DNA of 64,000 bases from Rutidosis leptorrhynchoides (taxonomy: Eukaryota > Streptophyta > Magnoliopsida > Asterales > Asteraceae), in contig NC_092333.1 in NCBI RefSeq assembly GCF_046630445.1, positions 7,661,501 to 7,725,500 on the forward strand, written 5' to 3'. Positions 35,785-48,400 of the stretch are shown piece after piece (the first letter of the stretch is position 1; every line of letters begins with the position of its first letter). A program made the position numbers and the translations under genes. Below the pieces are notes generated by a model that was not told the DNA's origin, did not search any database, and saw only the letters and a list, made by a program, of their open reading frames with translations.

Positions 35785-36769
35785 CGTCACTAGTTGAAGT
35801 CCCTCGGATTCCGATATGGAATACCACTCAAGCTCCGAAAGCAGTGTGACCAAAATGGATCAACCAATCAGTCATCATCTATTTTAGATGGATTGGGGAT
35901 GAGTTCGTAGCCTCCTCAATTATTGGAGACAAGAAGAAGGTGATCCCTTCCATCCACCAAATTACCCTCTTGACGATGAACCTGAAGCACTTACCGGCGA
36001 ACCTGTTCGAGAAACCATTTTCTCTCTCATTTCCAGAGTAGCTCGTCACGATTATATACTACATCAAATTCTAGATTTTATTTAACCGCTCGTCCGAATC
36101 GACAATCACCCCGGTGTAATAGAAGAAGTCAACGAGCTTCGCACTCGGGTAGTGGCTTTGGAGAATACGGTACGAAGGTTACAAACACCATCAGCAGCAT
36201 CAGCAGCATAACCAGTACCGTCAATAACATCAACACCGTAAGCCTCAATACCCTAAGCACCAGCAGCATCACCAACATCAACGTTATCACCATCATCAAT
36301 ATCAACAGGATCATTACCACCACCAACAATCACATCCGCATCACACGCCTCAATATCACCATCTGTACCTCGGATATCAACGTCACACGCACCATAGATA
36401 CCAAGAAGTACCAACAACAACAAACGATGAAGTATTGATTCATAACTTCATCGGAGAAACATTCTATGGTGATTATGTAATCTCTAAAGACATAGAGATT
36501 ACCTATTTCTGCCTTAATCATAAATCAGATGAGTGGACAGAAATGATAAAAGGAAGAGTAGAAACCCTGACAAGAATGATGCGTAAGGTACAAGCTAGAC
36601 TTATTTTACCAACAGCATCAGCAGTACCCTTAGCCTCACCAACACAGTCAGTGCTATCAACATCGTTAGAATCGTCAGCAACTTTAACATCACAAGCTCC
36701 ACCGGTTCAAGAATCACCGTGGACATCATCAATAACGCGTATATTGCATCAACGAGTTATGAAGTATTA
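35785..36769 (+). pseudogene. Degenerate gag-like ORF of the non-autonomous element
   Basis: Readable in two frames. The first half has YPLDDEPEALTGEPVRETIF, LISRVARHDYILHQILDF and VIEEVNELRTRVVALENTVR (a probable coiled coil), then a Ser/Pro/Ala-rich low-complexity stretch with several stops. The second half (36435-36769) has IHNFIGETFYGDYVISK, DEWTEMIKGRVETLTRMMRK and another Pro/Ser-rich tail (SQAPPVQESPW). The second half has a homologue at about 58260-58545 in the other non-autonomous element, so it was once a real element ORF. No zinc knuckle or enzyme domain. A structural gag-like role is inferred. Confidence 0.6.
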
Positions 36770-36779
36770 ACTCATTCTT

Positions 36780-38116
36780 CTGAAGAATTTATATAAATAT
36801 TTTATATATATGAATTCGGAAACCAAAATAAATCTTTTCGTACTAAGCTATTAAGTATGAATTGAAAAAGGATAGATACTACTCGTTTAAATTCATATTA
36901 CAAATATGCAATGATGTACGTCTTTCGTCAGCAACTTAATCATCATTAACTACAATCCCTGTTTCAATTCAATGAATTTCGTTTTATAATAAACCAAGTG
37001 TATTATTCAATAATATGTTTGATTTTACACTTTCATCTTCAATGTACTCGAAGCTTACTGGGAAACAACATTCATATCTTGCGAAGTTAGCAAGAGTTTA
37101 ATGAGTATCAGCATGATTCACTAAGGAAATATATATAAGAATAAATAATGAAGTATTGATCCATAACTTCATTAATATTCTGTGAAGAATATGTGGTTCC
37201 TAATCGTTTTAGAGATTACTTATTCTAGCTCAAACCGAAAATCAAATGAGTCTAATATTATATTGACTTATTAAATTCATGATTACATCTGAAGAAGATA
37301 TATATGTACATATATTTTCATAAAGATTGTAATAAAATTCTCTGGTACAAAACATTACTTGTGAAATTTTTTTTAACGGGTAGGTAATACCCGAGAGATA
37401 TATAAATTCACAATTAATATGATTATATTCTTCGACTCTGATTCAACAATCATCAACTATACTCACTACCTTCACAATAATATACATTCTTTCATAGAAA
37501 TCAAAACAACCATTCTCATCCAAATTTGATTACGACAAAACGAAATCCAAGTCAAGACTTAACAGAAGACATCACTCTTAGGACTCTTACATCTTTCAAA
37601 ACTATACTTTAACTTTAAAACTATGCTAGAACATCATTCGATTCTTGGAACCCAGAAAAATATTTGTATCATTCAAAGTCCTAAAACATCATATGTATAT
37701 TAACGATTACAATCTATGATCAAACCCTTCGAAATTCCTGAAGACACTTCAAATAATGGACAATCGAGATGATGATCCAACCACACATTACCCGCAGTCT
37801 TGCACCTGAAAAGGTCTCGAAACCAAGGACATAATTTAACATGTGTCCGCGTTAAATCTTTTAGCATTTATTAGCAAAAATAACTTTGCGATTCCATTTC
37901 AAAATAGCAAATTTTGTCACAGTTTCAGCAAGTCAACCTCGACTTTCCATTCGAAGTAGCCTTATTATAACCTGTAATACATACGATTACCCTTTTGTTA
38001 CCAGGGAACCTTTTATATTCCACGACATTATCAGCAGATGTACCAGCAACTCGTTACCCCTTTGGCAGAATCAACAATTGGTATTTTGAAATCTCGCAGC
38101 ATTTCTATTTCGGCAG

Positions 38117-38118
<2 letters not shown>
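36780..38118. other. Interior of non-autonomous element, no gene
   Basis: AT-rich; collinear with 56.9-58.3 kb on the other strand. Contains an ACGGGTAGGTAATACCCG inverted repeat at about 37377, also present in the relative near 57672. Confidence 0.5.

Positions 38119-38191
<73 letters not shown>
38119..38191. repeat. (TA)n microsatellite
   Basis: About 36 TA units in the element interior. It produces false YIYIY-type ORFs on both strands. Confidence 0.95.
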
Positions 38192-38193
<2 letters not shown>

Positions 38194-39133
38194 ACGTCTA
38201 TCCCCAAGAATTACATATTTCAAATGTGAAGTTTCTGAAAAATGCTCCAGTCTACGAATTAGTGCTATTAAGTTTTGGAAAAGACTGATAAAGTGGTAAA
38301 GACAATAGACAACAATTACGGTCAGAAGTTTGACAATAAAGAATAATAGATTGGAAAAGCTCGAACGAAAAATTTGGTACTGGAAAACGGATTGAGCAAA
38401 GTATAAAGGAGGTCGTGGACAAATCATAATGACAAAATCTACCTTCAAAGGATTCAAATGATTCAGTGTCTGCTAAAACCGTTAGTAAACCTTACTCCTT
38501 ATTCTAAACCTTCACAGACAGATTTTTCGCGTCATTCCCTGATCTTAGATATTCTAAGATATCATCGTATTTTTCATTATAAATATCTCCGATATTTCTG
38601 AAGATATATTCCCAACTATCCTCATCAAAAATCATTTATTTCTTTACAATATTTGCGTTACAACATAAAAGAAACTGTGTTAGTTTCTAAATTCTGAAAA
38701 ATTCGAGTTTAAAATATGAATGTTTTGAAGTAGTGTTGGAAACTGAAGCATGAATTAGTATAATATAATGACACTTGATCAACGTGATTATATTACAGTA
38801 ATTCATGCTGAGTTTCTAAATGGAACATAATGATTCACAGATCATAACGTCATCATGTGCCATGTTACACAACTCTTACATTCTACCCAATCTCCAAACA
38901 TATTAAGAACATATCTCCTTGTTAATTCTATCTTTTCGGACATTCTGGTAACTTACCAAATCAAGATCGTGCAATTACTATTTCCTTCTTTGAACATTAA
39001 CTATGTTTATTTCAAAATCCATACCTACGAATTCCGGACCATTATTCGCTTGACTCGAAGTCGGGAAGAGGAAACAGAAGTATGGAACTGTTGAATATAA
39101 AAGAAAATATAAAGCTCGACAACAACAAATAAA

Positions 39134-39307
39134 TTACAAACCGTGTATATCAATACGTATTGCAACGTAAAGGCACGGGAGAATTAACAATACTATAACC
39201 CCAAGGTAATAGTAGAAATAAATAAAATCCTCTGGAGGTAGATGAAAAAGAAGAATGACAGAGATGAAAGTTAAGAGTATATCCAGGATCAGTACTGGAT
39301 GAAGCAT
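39134..39307 (-). CDS. Antisense ORF: small two-helix membrane protein, 57 aa
   Basis: On the strand opposite to the element's sense strand, its ATG 436 bp before the 3' LTR. Begins MLHPVLILDILLTF; two hydrophobic segments (about residues 4-22 and 30-50) are joined by a short turn with PPED, and it ends in IDIHGL. A homologue lies at 55947-56117 in the same relative place of another element (shared: PVLILD, ILLF, LPPE, YFY, LGV, IDI.G). Many third-position changes between the copies are silent and the amino-acid changes are mostly hydrophobic swaps, which suggests selection on the protein. The frame is open further upstream (to 39412), but the TATA box lies in that part, so the start at 39307 is preferred. 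Function unknown; membrane location is inferred. Confidence 0.55.
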   Translation of the reverse strand: MLHPVLILDILLTFISVILLFHLPPEDFIYFYYYLGVIVLLILPCLYVAIRIDIHGL

Positions 39308-39384
39308 ACTGATAAATGTTTTAAAGTATGAATTGAGGGAGGAAGAATAGAAGGTATGAGTTGTAAGGAAATGAAGGGAGGTGG

Positions 39385-39391
39385 ATTTATA
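39385..39391 (-). promoter_or_regulatory. TATA box for the antisense ORF
   Basis: CTATAAATCCACC on the minus strand, about 80 bp upstream of the ATG. The same 13 bases lie about 90 bp upstream of the homologous ORF at 55947. Confidence 0.5.
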
Positions 39392-39708
39392 GTAAAAGAT
39401 CCGACAGAGCAATCAAAATAGATGATCGCATTTAAAGCGGATTCTAATTTCCTTGATTATCGAAGAATTAAATCTCATTATGATGATTTTACACCAAATC
39501 TCTTGAACTTGGAAATCAATCCTATCTACGTCAAAAGATATGACGAATCTATACCTACTCATTTCACAATTTGGTGATAGCCTCACTCGTACTCTTCACA
39601 AAAATCAAATTGCTTTATCAATATTACTTGATGATAATAAAACTCTAATTTTCAACTCGTATACGTCATGAAAACATACTTATTGTCAGCTATGACCATC
39701 CCATTCAA

Positions 39709-39742
39709 ATTTCGGGACGAAATTTATTTAACGGGTAGGTAC
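39709..39742 (+). other. Polypurine tract region before 3' LTR
   Basis: TTCGGGACGAAATTTATTT then ACGGGTAGGTAC, directly before TGTAACGACCC. Confidence 0.7.
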
Positions 39743-41475
39743 TGTAACGACCCAGATTTTTCCAATCGTTTTATACTTATGAGATTAATATTTACATAAA
39801 TTAAACCTTACCAACATGATAAGCAATCCAAATTGTTGAGACTTTTGTTTTTGAAAAGAGTTTTACACAACGTTTGACCGTCCAATTTAACCGATGATAT
39901 CACGAACTATATAACATACGATAATTATACGTTTGTGTATATATATGTATTTATATATATTTAACATGATTTAAGGATGGTTTAACATCTCATTGTGTAC
40001 TAATGACAATGAGTTATAAGTATATTTTGAAACTACTAACTTAAGTTTTCAAAACGATAACTATACGTAACATTCTTTGATATATATACTTATAACCTAT
40101 AATGCTTATAAATGTATCGTATATATAATGTATTTAATCACTTTTGAAGGACTTAAATACATAAAATAATATAAGTATATTCACAAAAGGTAGCTATATT
40201 TGAATTCTCATTCCGTTTCCTCAAGATTTCTATACGTATATCTAGGGTATATATACCCGTATCATACCCAGCTTCTATATGTATTTACTATTGGTATATA
40301 CACATCAAATCAACATCCTAATCAACATTATTACTGCTCTAGATATGAGGTAACTAGGATTTGTCAAGTAGCATGAATTATTAGTAAGAAAACAAAATTA
40401 GGAATCCTTTTCTTTCTTTATAAACTAAAAACGTTTTTATGAATGAACACCATTTCTTCACTCCATTTTCTCATACCTACGCCCTAATTTCTCTCTAAAA
40501 ATACTCCTAAATTCATACTTGATCATATCCAAGCATTTTCCCCATCATTTAGCTTCAATTACAAGCCTTAAACACCATAAGAAAACTCTTTCAAGAACAT
40601 ATCAAAATAACCACCCATTTGAAGAAGTATACTTCCAACCTTTTGATCTAACTCCACCACTCTTTGATTCCAAGATTTTTTCTTATCTCTTACAGTAACT
40701 TTGTCCAAGTAACTTGAGGTAGTAACCTTGTTCATAATCTTGTTCGATTCATAATTATATAGCTATCTTATTTTATGTTGTAAAATTTTAACAACAAGAA
40801 CATAGTTTGAATGATTTCATACTTGTTTGCAAACTAAATAGATCCTTCTAACTTAACTTTTAAAACACTTCAAGACCTGTAATATATCATAATGATATGC
40901 TAACTTAACAATATATAACTTGGTTTTACAAAGAACACCTTAAAACCGAATCTACGTCGTCGGAGTGCAACCGGGGGCTGTTTTGGGTTGGATAATTAAA
41001 AACCATCTTGAACTTTGAATTGGAAGTTCATGTTCTGGAAAAATGATATTTCTTATGAATATGTTAACACATAAAAATTTCATGGTTTAACTCAAAGTGT
41101 AAGTATTTTTAGAAAAATGATCATTAAATGTTGTTTTTATGATGGAAAATGATCACTTTCATAAGTTTTACCAAAGTTTGACCTATAACCTGTGATTTCG
41201 AATACAAACTAAGGTATTTTCAGTTCATATTCTTAAAATTTGACTCGATCCAAGGAAGTGGCAAGTTGAACCAACAAAAACGGAGTTGTAATGAAGAAAC
41301 TACGACTAAAACAAGATTGGGTATCCGAAGCTAGTTTAGCTACGAAAATATTTGGAGATAAAGTAAATTAATCATATATTTTCTAATTAATATGATATTT
41401 TATATATAATTACTTATGATTTGATTTTATATATTTCAGGACCACCCGTAAACAACACGAGAAGATTAATCATAA

Positions 41476-41600
41476 GACCTCATGATTGTACGCAACACGT
41501 CATTTGACAACACGGTACTTTATGTATGCAACACATCATTTGACAACATGGTACCATGGGTCGAGATTAATTCTGATCAATACGAATACGATGGGGTCTT
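41476..41600 (+). repeat. Shared module in gypsy 3' LTR
   Basis: Third copy of the 125-127-bp module; differs from the 5' LTR copy by C-to-T type changes such as ACACGTCATT to ACACATCATT. Confidence 0.85.
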
Positions 41601-41684
41601 TATTTATTTTATTGAGCAACTAATTGTGGACCACTAACATCGGACTGCTAACTACGGACTAAGAAAATATTATAAGTATTATAA

Positions 41685-41770
<86 letters not shown>
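41685..41770. repeat. (TA)n microsatellite in LTR
   Basis: About 43 TA units, longer than the run in the 5' LTR. Confidence 0.95.
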
Positions 41771-41773
<3 letters not shown>

Positions 41774-41875
41774 ACGATTACTTGAAAAGAAAATATGTTG
41801 ATATATTATATATATATGGTTAGGTTCGTGATATCTATCGGAGACCAAGTCGAATCAAATACCTTCAAGGCAAAA

Positions 41876-42356
41876 GTGAGTATATAGTCCCACTTTTAAA
41901 GTCTAAATATTTCGGGATGAGAATACATGCATTTTATGATTTACGTTATGGACACAAGTGATAAAAAAAAATATATTCTACGTTGAGTTGTACCACTGGC
42001 ATACTTCCCTATAGCTTGGTAACTACTATTTACATGTGGTATTGTAAACGCGAATCCTGTTGATAGATCTATCGGGCCTGACAACCCCAATCGGACTGGA
42101 CGACCAGTATTCAACGGTTGCACAGTACTTCATTTCGGTGACTACACTTGGTACAGTGTAGTGAGATTTCATAATAAAGGGAATATGCAACGTTGATTAA
42201 ATGTTAAGTATGGTTATCAAGTGCTCAACCACTTAGAATATTTTTATTAAAACGTTTATGTATATGAAATCTTGTGGTCTATATTTATAACGCTGCTAGC
42301 ATTAAACCTATATCTCACCAACTTTATGTTGACGTTTAAAGCATGTTTATTCTCAG
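41876..42356 (+). promoter_or_regulatory. Candidate LTR leader intron
   Basis: AAAA/GTGAGTATATAGTCCC donor and TTTATTCTCAG/GT acceptor, 481 bp apart; the 5' LTR has the same pair (31280 and 35004, 479 bp after removing the insertion). Inferred. Confidence 0.4.
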
Positions 42357-42698
42357 GTTCCTAGAAGTCTTCCGCTGTTTGAATATATGTTAGAGAAACC
42401 ATGTGCATGGAGTCATACATGTTTTATTCGAGGAAGCATTGCATTCACAAAATCATCACCGTGTATTTATTTTGACTGCATTGTCATTGGAAGTATTCTT
42501 GTAAATTATTATTTATGGTGATTGTCTACATGTAGAAATCATCAGATGTCGAAAACATTGAATTTTAAATATTCATTTATGGTATATCTTTTCAAAAGAA
42601 TGCAATGTTTATAAAACGTATCATATAGAGGTCAAATGCCTCGCGATGTAATCATATGTTATTGTATTCGTCCCTATGGATTGGGTCGGGTCGTTTCA

Positions 42699-43507
<809 letters not shown>

Positions 43508-45457
43508 TGTAACAACCCGACTTCGATTTACCAAAAACACAAAAAAAAAAAAATTCTGCAGTAGCACAACTTGACGGCGTCCAGTTTTCTGGACAGCGTC
43601 CAGCACTTAAGACCGGGACGGCGTCTAGCATATCTGGACAGCGTCCAGATTGCCTGGAAGCTGCTGTCCCCGGGTTCAACTTACACGAGCGGAAATCCCG
43701 CTTCCCAACACTTTTAAACGAAAATCTTTTTACAACATATCACAATACAATAAAATAAGAGGTTTCCATCATCAAAACAAGTTTTACAACCTCAGGCCCA
43801 CATCGACCCATTTTACGCGTTTCGTTCAAAAATACAAGTTTCGACCAATACAAGTTTAATTTCCAAATGACACTAGAGCATGGTGTTTGGGGTTAAACTA
43901 CCCAAATCTTGGCCGAACTTCCAAAAGCTAACCAAAAAGCATCCCCTATCAAAATAAGCGGGAGACCACTAATCCAACCGAATACCTTTGCCCTTGTCCG
44001 CGCCAGAGCCTAAAAAGGTAAACAACGAGAGGGTAAGCTAACGCTTAGTGAATGCAATAATTATACATATACATATATAACCTATCTATTTGCAATCACA
44101 TCCACCAAATACCTCATACGAACTTGTAACTCAAATAGCATGTCATCAAACCCGTAATACTAAAAAGTCGTACATTATCACAAAACCGCATTAGCATACA
44201 CTCAACTCAAAATATATATAATATGCAAAACAATCAACAATCTCAATATGGTTAACCATAAACGCTATGGTGCTACCGGCTCGTGGTTCACATCTTAGTT
44301 TATAGTGCTACCGGCTCATGGTTCACACTCGATGCTACCGGCTCGTGGTTCACATCTTAGTTTATAGTGCTACCGGCTCATGGTTCACACTCGATACTAC
44401 CGGCTCGTGGTTCACATCTTATCACACACATGTTATGGCACTACCGGCTCGATGGTTCATGCCATAACACCCACAAATAAACACGCCATATACACATACG
44501 TATAATTACTCCACTCACCTTAGAGTCTTTTGCAAAAGATAACCGAGCTTGCAACTTCGATGTAACGTACCTATTACATTTAGCACATAATCAATCACAA
44601 CTCAAGTTGGTCAACCAACTTACTCCCCATTCTAGTGCCATTTTGACCCAATGTGCAATTCCGACCCATTTGCGCCCTTAACCCTAATATTTGGGTCAAT
44701 ACCAACTAAACCCTAACACTAGCCAAATGTGGTCTTAAACAATTTATAATCACAAGTTTAGTGTTCTCGTACACATTTAACAACCTAGGTCGCCCAAGAC
44801 CCATTTGACCCATTTCGAGGTCAACACGCCCATTTGGGTCACCCACAACCCAAATGACACCCACTAACATTAACTACAAATGTGCTAGCAATATATTAAG
44901 CCTTTAAGACTCATTTACACACTTTAAACTTTCAAAACACTAGGTTAGTCATCTTTTGGGTCTTCATGACCCAAACTTACCCAGAACCCCCAAATCACTA
45001 ACAAGTGAGTTTTAAGTACAACACTAACCCAAACCCTAACCCTTAACACAATTTAAGTAAAGAAATTAGGTTTTATAACTTACCAACACAATCACCACAT
45101 AGCTAGCGACTAGATGAACAACTTTAGAACTCGCACTAAAACCCGATTCAACCTCTTTCTTCCTTTAATGGAGCTCTCTCACTCTAGAACCTCCTCTCTC
45201 TCTAGGATTTAATGAAAGATGATAAAGTAGATGGAAAAGGAGTAATGAGGCTCACCAAAACTGATCTAGGGCCTTAAAGTCGTCCACAAAGTGAAATTAC
45301 AAACTACCCCTTTTTAAATAACAAAATACCAAAGCTGGCTCGTCAGGCCATCTGGACGACGTTTAGATTTCTGGACGGCGTCCAGCCCTTTAAAATGGGA
45401 CGGCGTCCAGCCCTGTTGGACGGCGTCCAACATAACTGATAAAAACTGGATCGTATA
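43508..45457 (-). repeat. 3' LTR of Tekay element
   Basis: About 1950 bp; TGTAACAACCC at the plus-left end. The sense-strand start reads TATACGATCC, where the 5' LTR has TGCAAGATCC, so the terminal TG has mutated. Clusters of GGACGGCGTCCAG-type palindromes lie at both ends (43570-43650 and 45353-45430). It holds the 62-bp repeat array and the candidate intron 44010-44518 (minus; donor AAG/GTGAGT, acceptor CCTTTTTAG). Confidence 0.88.
44268..44465 (-). repeat. Tandem repeat, 62-bp unit made of two ~30-bp halves
   Basis: GCTACCGGCTCGTGGTTCACA recurs in parts (GCTACCGGCTCGTGG and TTCACA), alternately followed by CTCGAT and TCTTAGTTTATA. About three units here; the 5' LTR has about four to five. 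Confidence 0.9.
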
Positions 45458-45458
45458 A

Positions 45459-48400
45459 CTCTCCCCCACTGGAACCGGATTGCTCCCTCGCAATCCACGC
45501 CGCATGACAAGCAGGAAGATAGACCAAAACAAACTCTTCGGGCTCTCAAGTGAACTCGGAACCTATAATTCGATGCCATTGAACCTTATAAGTTCTCACC
45601 TCTTTATTTCTCAATCTTTTCACCTTTTCGTCAAGTATTGCAACCGGCTCCTCAACATACTCTAACTTATTGTTTAGCTCAATTTCGTCTAATGACACCC
45701 ATGAAGAATCATCTGCAAGACACTTACGGAGATGGAAAATATGAAATGTATTATGGATCCCCGCAAGTTCCTCGGGTAATTCCAAACGATATGCGACTTC
45801 GCTCACACGAGCTAAAGCTTTAAATGGCCCAATAAACTGAGGAGCTAACTTTCCCCATTTTCGAAATCGAATAATACCTTTCCATGGCGAAACCTTAAGC
45901 ATCACCATGTCGCCCTCTTGGAATTCGATCATTCGCCTACGTTTATCGGCATACGACTTTTGTCTATCTTGCGCCTTTTTCAAATGATCCCGAATCACAT
46001 CAATCTTGCTATTCGTCTCTAAAACCAAATCGGTACTCCCGATTTCCTTTTGTCCCACTTCACCCCAACAAATTGGAGTTCGACATCTTCGCCCATAAAG
46101 CATCTCATACGGTGGCATCCCGATACTAGTATGATAACTATTATTATACGAGAATTCCACTAAAGGTAAGTGCTCATCCCAACTACCGCCGAAATCAATA
46201 ATACACACCCGTAACATATCCTTTAATGTTTGATTCGTACGTTCGGTTTGACCGTCCATTTGAGGATGATACGCCGTGCTCAATTTTAATTGTGTACCCA
46301 TATCGTCATGAAAATTTTCCCAAAACCGAGATATGAAACGGGTATCTCGATCCGAAATAATAGATATAGGAACCCCGTGTCGAGCGACCACTTCCTTGAT
46401 AAATAATTTAGCCAAGGTCTCCGATGATATCGCTTCCTGAATGGGAAGAAACAAAGCACTTTTTGTCAATCGGTCAACTATCACCCAAATTGAATCAAAT
46501 TGGGTTCTCGCCGTCTTTGGTAACTTTGTGATAAAATCCATGGTAATGTACTCCCATTTCCACTTCGGGATTTCTAACGGTTGTAACTTACCATACGGCT
46601 TTTGGTGTTCGGCTTTTACTTGCAAACACGTGACGCATTGCTCAACATACTTAACAACATCACGTTTCATGCCCGGCCACCAATACTCCTTCCTTAAATC
46701 AAGATACATTTTTGTTGCACCCGGATGAATGGAATACTTTGACTTATGTTCTTCATCAAGTAGCACTCGTCGATAATCCCCCATCTTAGGCACCCACACT
46801 CTTCCTTGAAAAGACAACAAACCACGCGAACCCATAGTAATGAATTCTGATTGCCCCACAATTCATTCCGCATGCTTGTTGTGAACGTAAGCTTCAATTT
46901 GAATCACACCAAGTTTTTCAAGAAAATTGTTAGTAATAATCATACGTAACAATCCTACTCGTATCGCCAGATGTTGACTCTTTCGACTTAATGCATCCGC
47001 GACCACATTCGCCTTTCCCGGATGATAAAGTATTTCACAATCGTAGTCTTTCACCACATCCATCCATCTACGTTGACGATAATTCAAATCTCTTTGATCA
47101 AAAAGATGTTTCAAACTCTTGTGATCCGAATAAATCGTACACTTGACACCATACAAGTAATGGCACCAAATTTTCAACGCATGCACAACCGCCGCCAACT
47201 CAAGGTCATGAGTCGGATATCTCGTTTCGTGTTCCTTTAATTGTCGAGAGGCATAAGCGATGACTTTACCCCTTTGCATTAGAACACACCCGAGCCCATT
47301 TAAAGAAGCATCACAATAAACCGTCATGTCTTCTACCCCTTCGGGCAATACTAACACCGGAGCTTGACATAATTTCTCTTTTAACAATTGAAAAGCAATT
47401 TCTTGCTCGTTCTCCCAATTAAACCTCGCGTTCTTTCTCGTGAATGGAGAAGCAATCTTAGAAAAGTCTTGGATAAACCGACGATAATAACCGGCCAATC
47501 CGAGAAAACTTCGGATTTCCGTAGGCGTAGTCGGTCGTCTCCAACTCTTCACCGTCTCTATCTTCCCCGGATCTACTTGAATACCGTCTTTGTTCATGAT
47601 GTGGCCAAGGAATTGAACTTCTCTTAGCCAAAATTCACATTTGGAGAATTTAGCATATAACTTCTCCTTCCAAAACATCTTTAACACACTCCGCAAATGA
47701 TGTTCATGTTCCTTCATACTCTTCGAATAGACAAGTATGTCGTCAATGAACACAATTACCGACTTGTCCAACATAGGTTGGCACACTCGGTTCATAAGAT
47801 CCATGAATGCCGCCGGTGCATTCGTAAGACCAAAAGGCATAACTACAAACTCATAATGCCCATAACGAGTTCGAAAAGCCGTTTTCTCAACATCTTCCTC
47901 ACGGACCCGCATTTGGTGATAGCCGGACCGTAGGTCAATCTTAGAGAAATACGTAGCACCTTGGAGTTGGTCAAACAAATCGTCAATCTGAGGGAATGGA
48001 TAACGATTCTTGATCGTCACTTTATTCAACTCTCGGTAATCGATGCACATCCGCATACTACCATCCTTCTTTTTCACAAATAAAATCGGAGCGCCCCAAG
48101 GCGAAGCACTTGGTCGGATAAAACCCTTTTCAAGTAGCTCTTGGGTTTGATTTAACAACTCTTGCATTTCCGTCGGCGCTAAACGATAAGGAGTTTTAGC
48201 AATGGGAGTAGCTCCCGGAACCAACTCAATGCGAAATTCAACTTGTCTTTCCGCCGGAACACCCGGTAACTCATCAAGAAAAAGGTCTTCAAACTCATTT
48301 ACCACTGGAATTTCACGAATGGATGGTGGCTCATCTCGAGTATCAACAACATGGGCAAGAAAAGCCATGCCACCACTAACAAGGAAACGACGTGCCCGTG

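Larger units (their letters stand above)
29158..42698 (+). mobile_element. Non-autonomous Ty3/gypsy element (13.5 kb with nested insertion)
   Basis: Two related LTRs (29158-35346, interrupted; 39743-42698), a perfect 5-bp duplication TATGT (29153-29157 and 42699-42703), a Met-tRNA-type primer-binding site and a polypurine tract. The 4.4-kb interior has no RT, integrase or RNase H; it holds a degenerate gag-like ORF, a TA microsatellite and an antisense ORF. It must rely on enzymes from other elements. Compared by eye the LTRs differ at scattered sites, several of them CpG to TpG/CpA changes, so it is older than the copia element at 11-17 kb. Confidence 0.9.
39743..42698 (+). repeat. 3' LTR of the non-autonomous gypsy element
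   Basis: TGTAACGACCCAG ... GGGTCGTTTCA, 2956 bp, close to 29158-35346 apart from the nested insertion. Uninterrupted at the solo-LTR site. TATAAAC at 40419; 127-bp module at 41476-41600; TA run at 41685-41770; candidate intron at 41876-42356. Confidence 0.92.

Noticed and set aside
36129-36329. Leu/Val/Met-rich minus-strand ORF that looks like a membrane protein
   Set aside because: Shadow of the CATCAGCAGCATCA-type low-complexity part of the gag-like ORF on the plus strand; no homologue in the second element.
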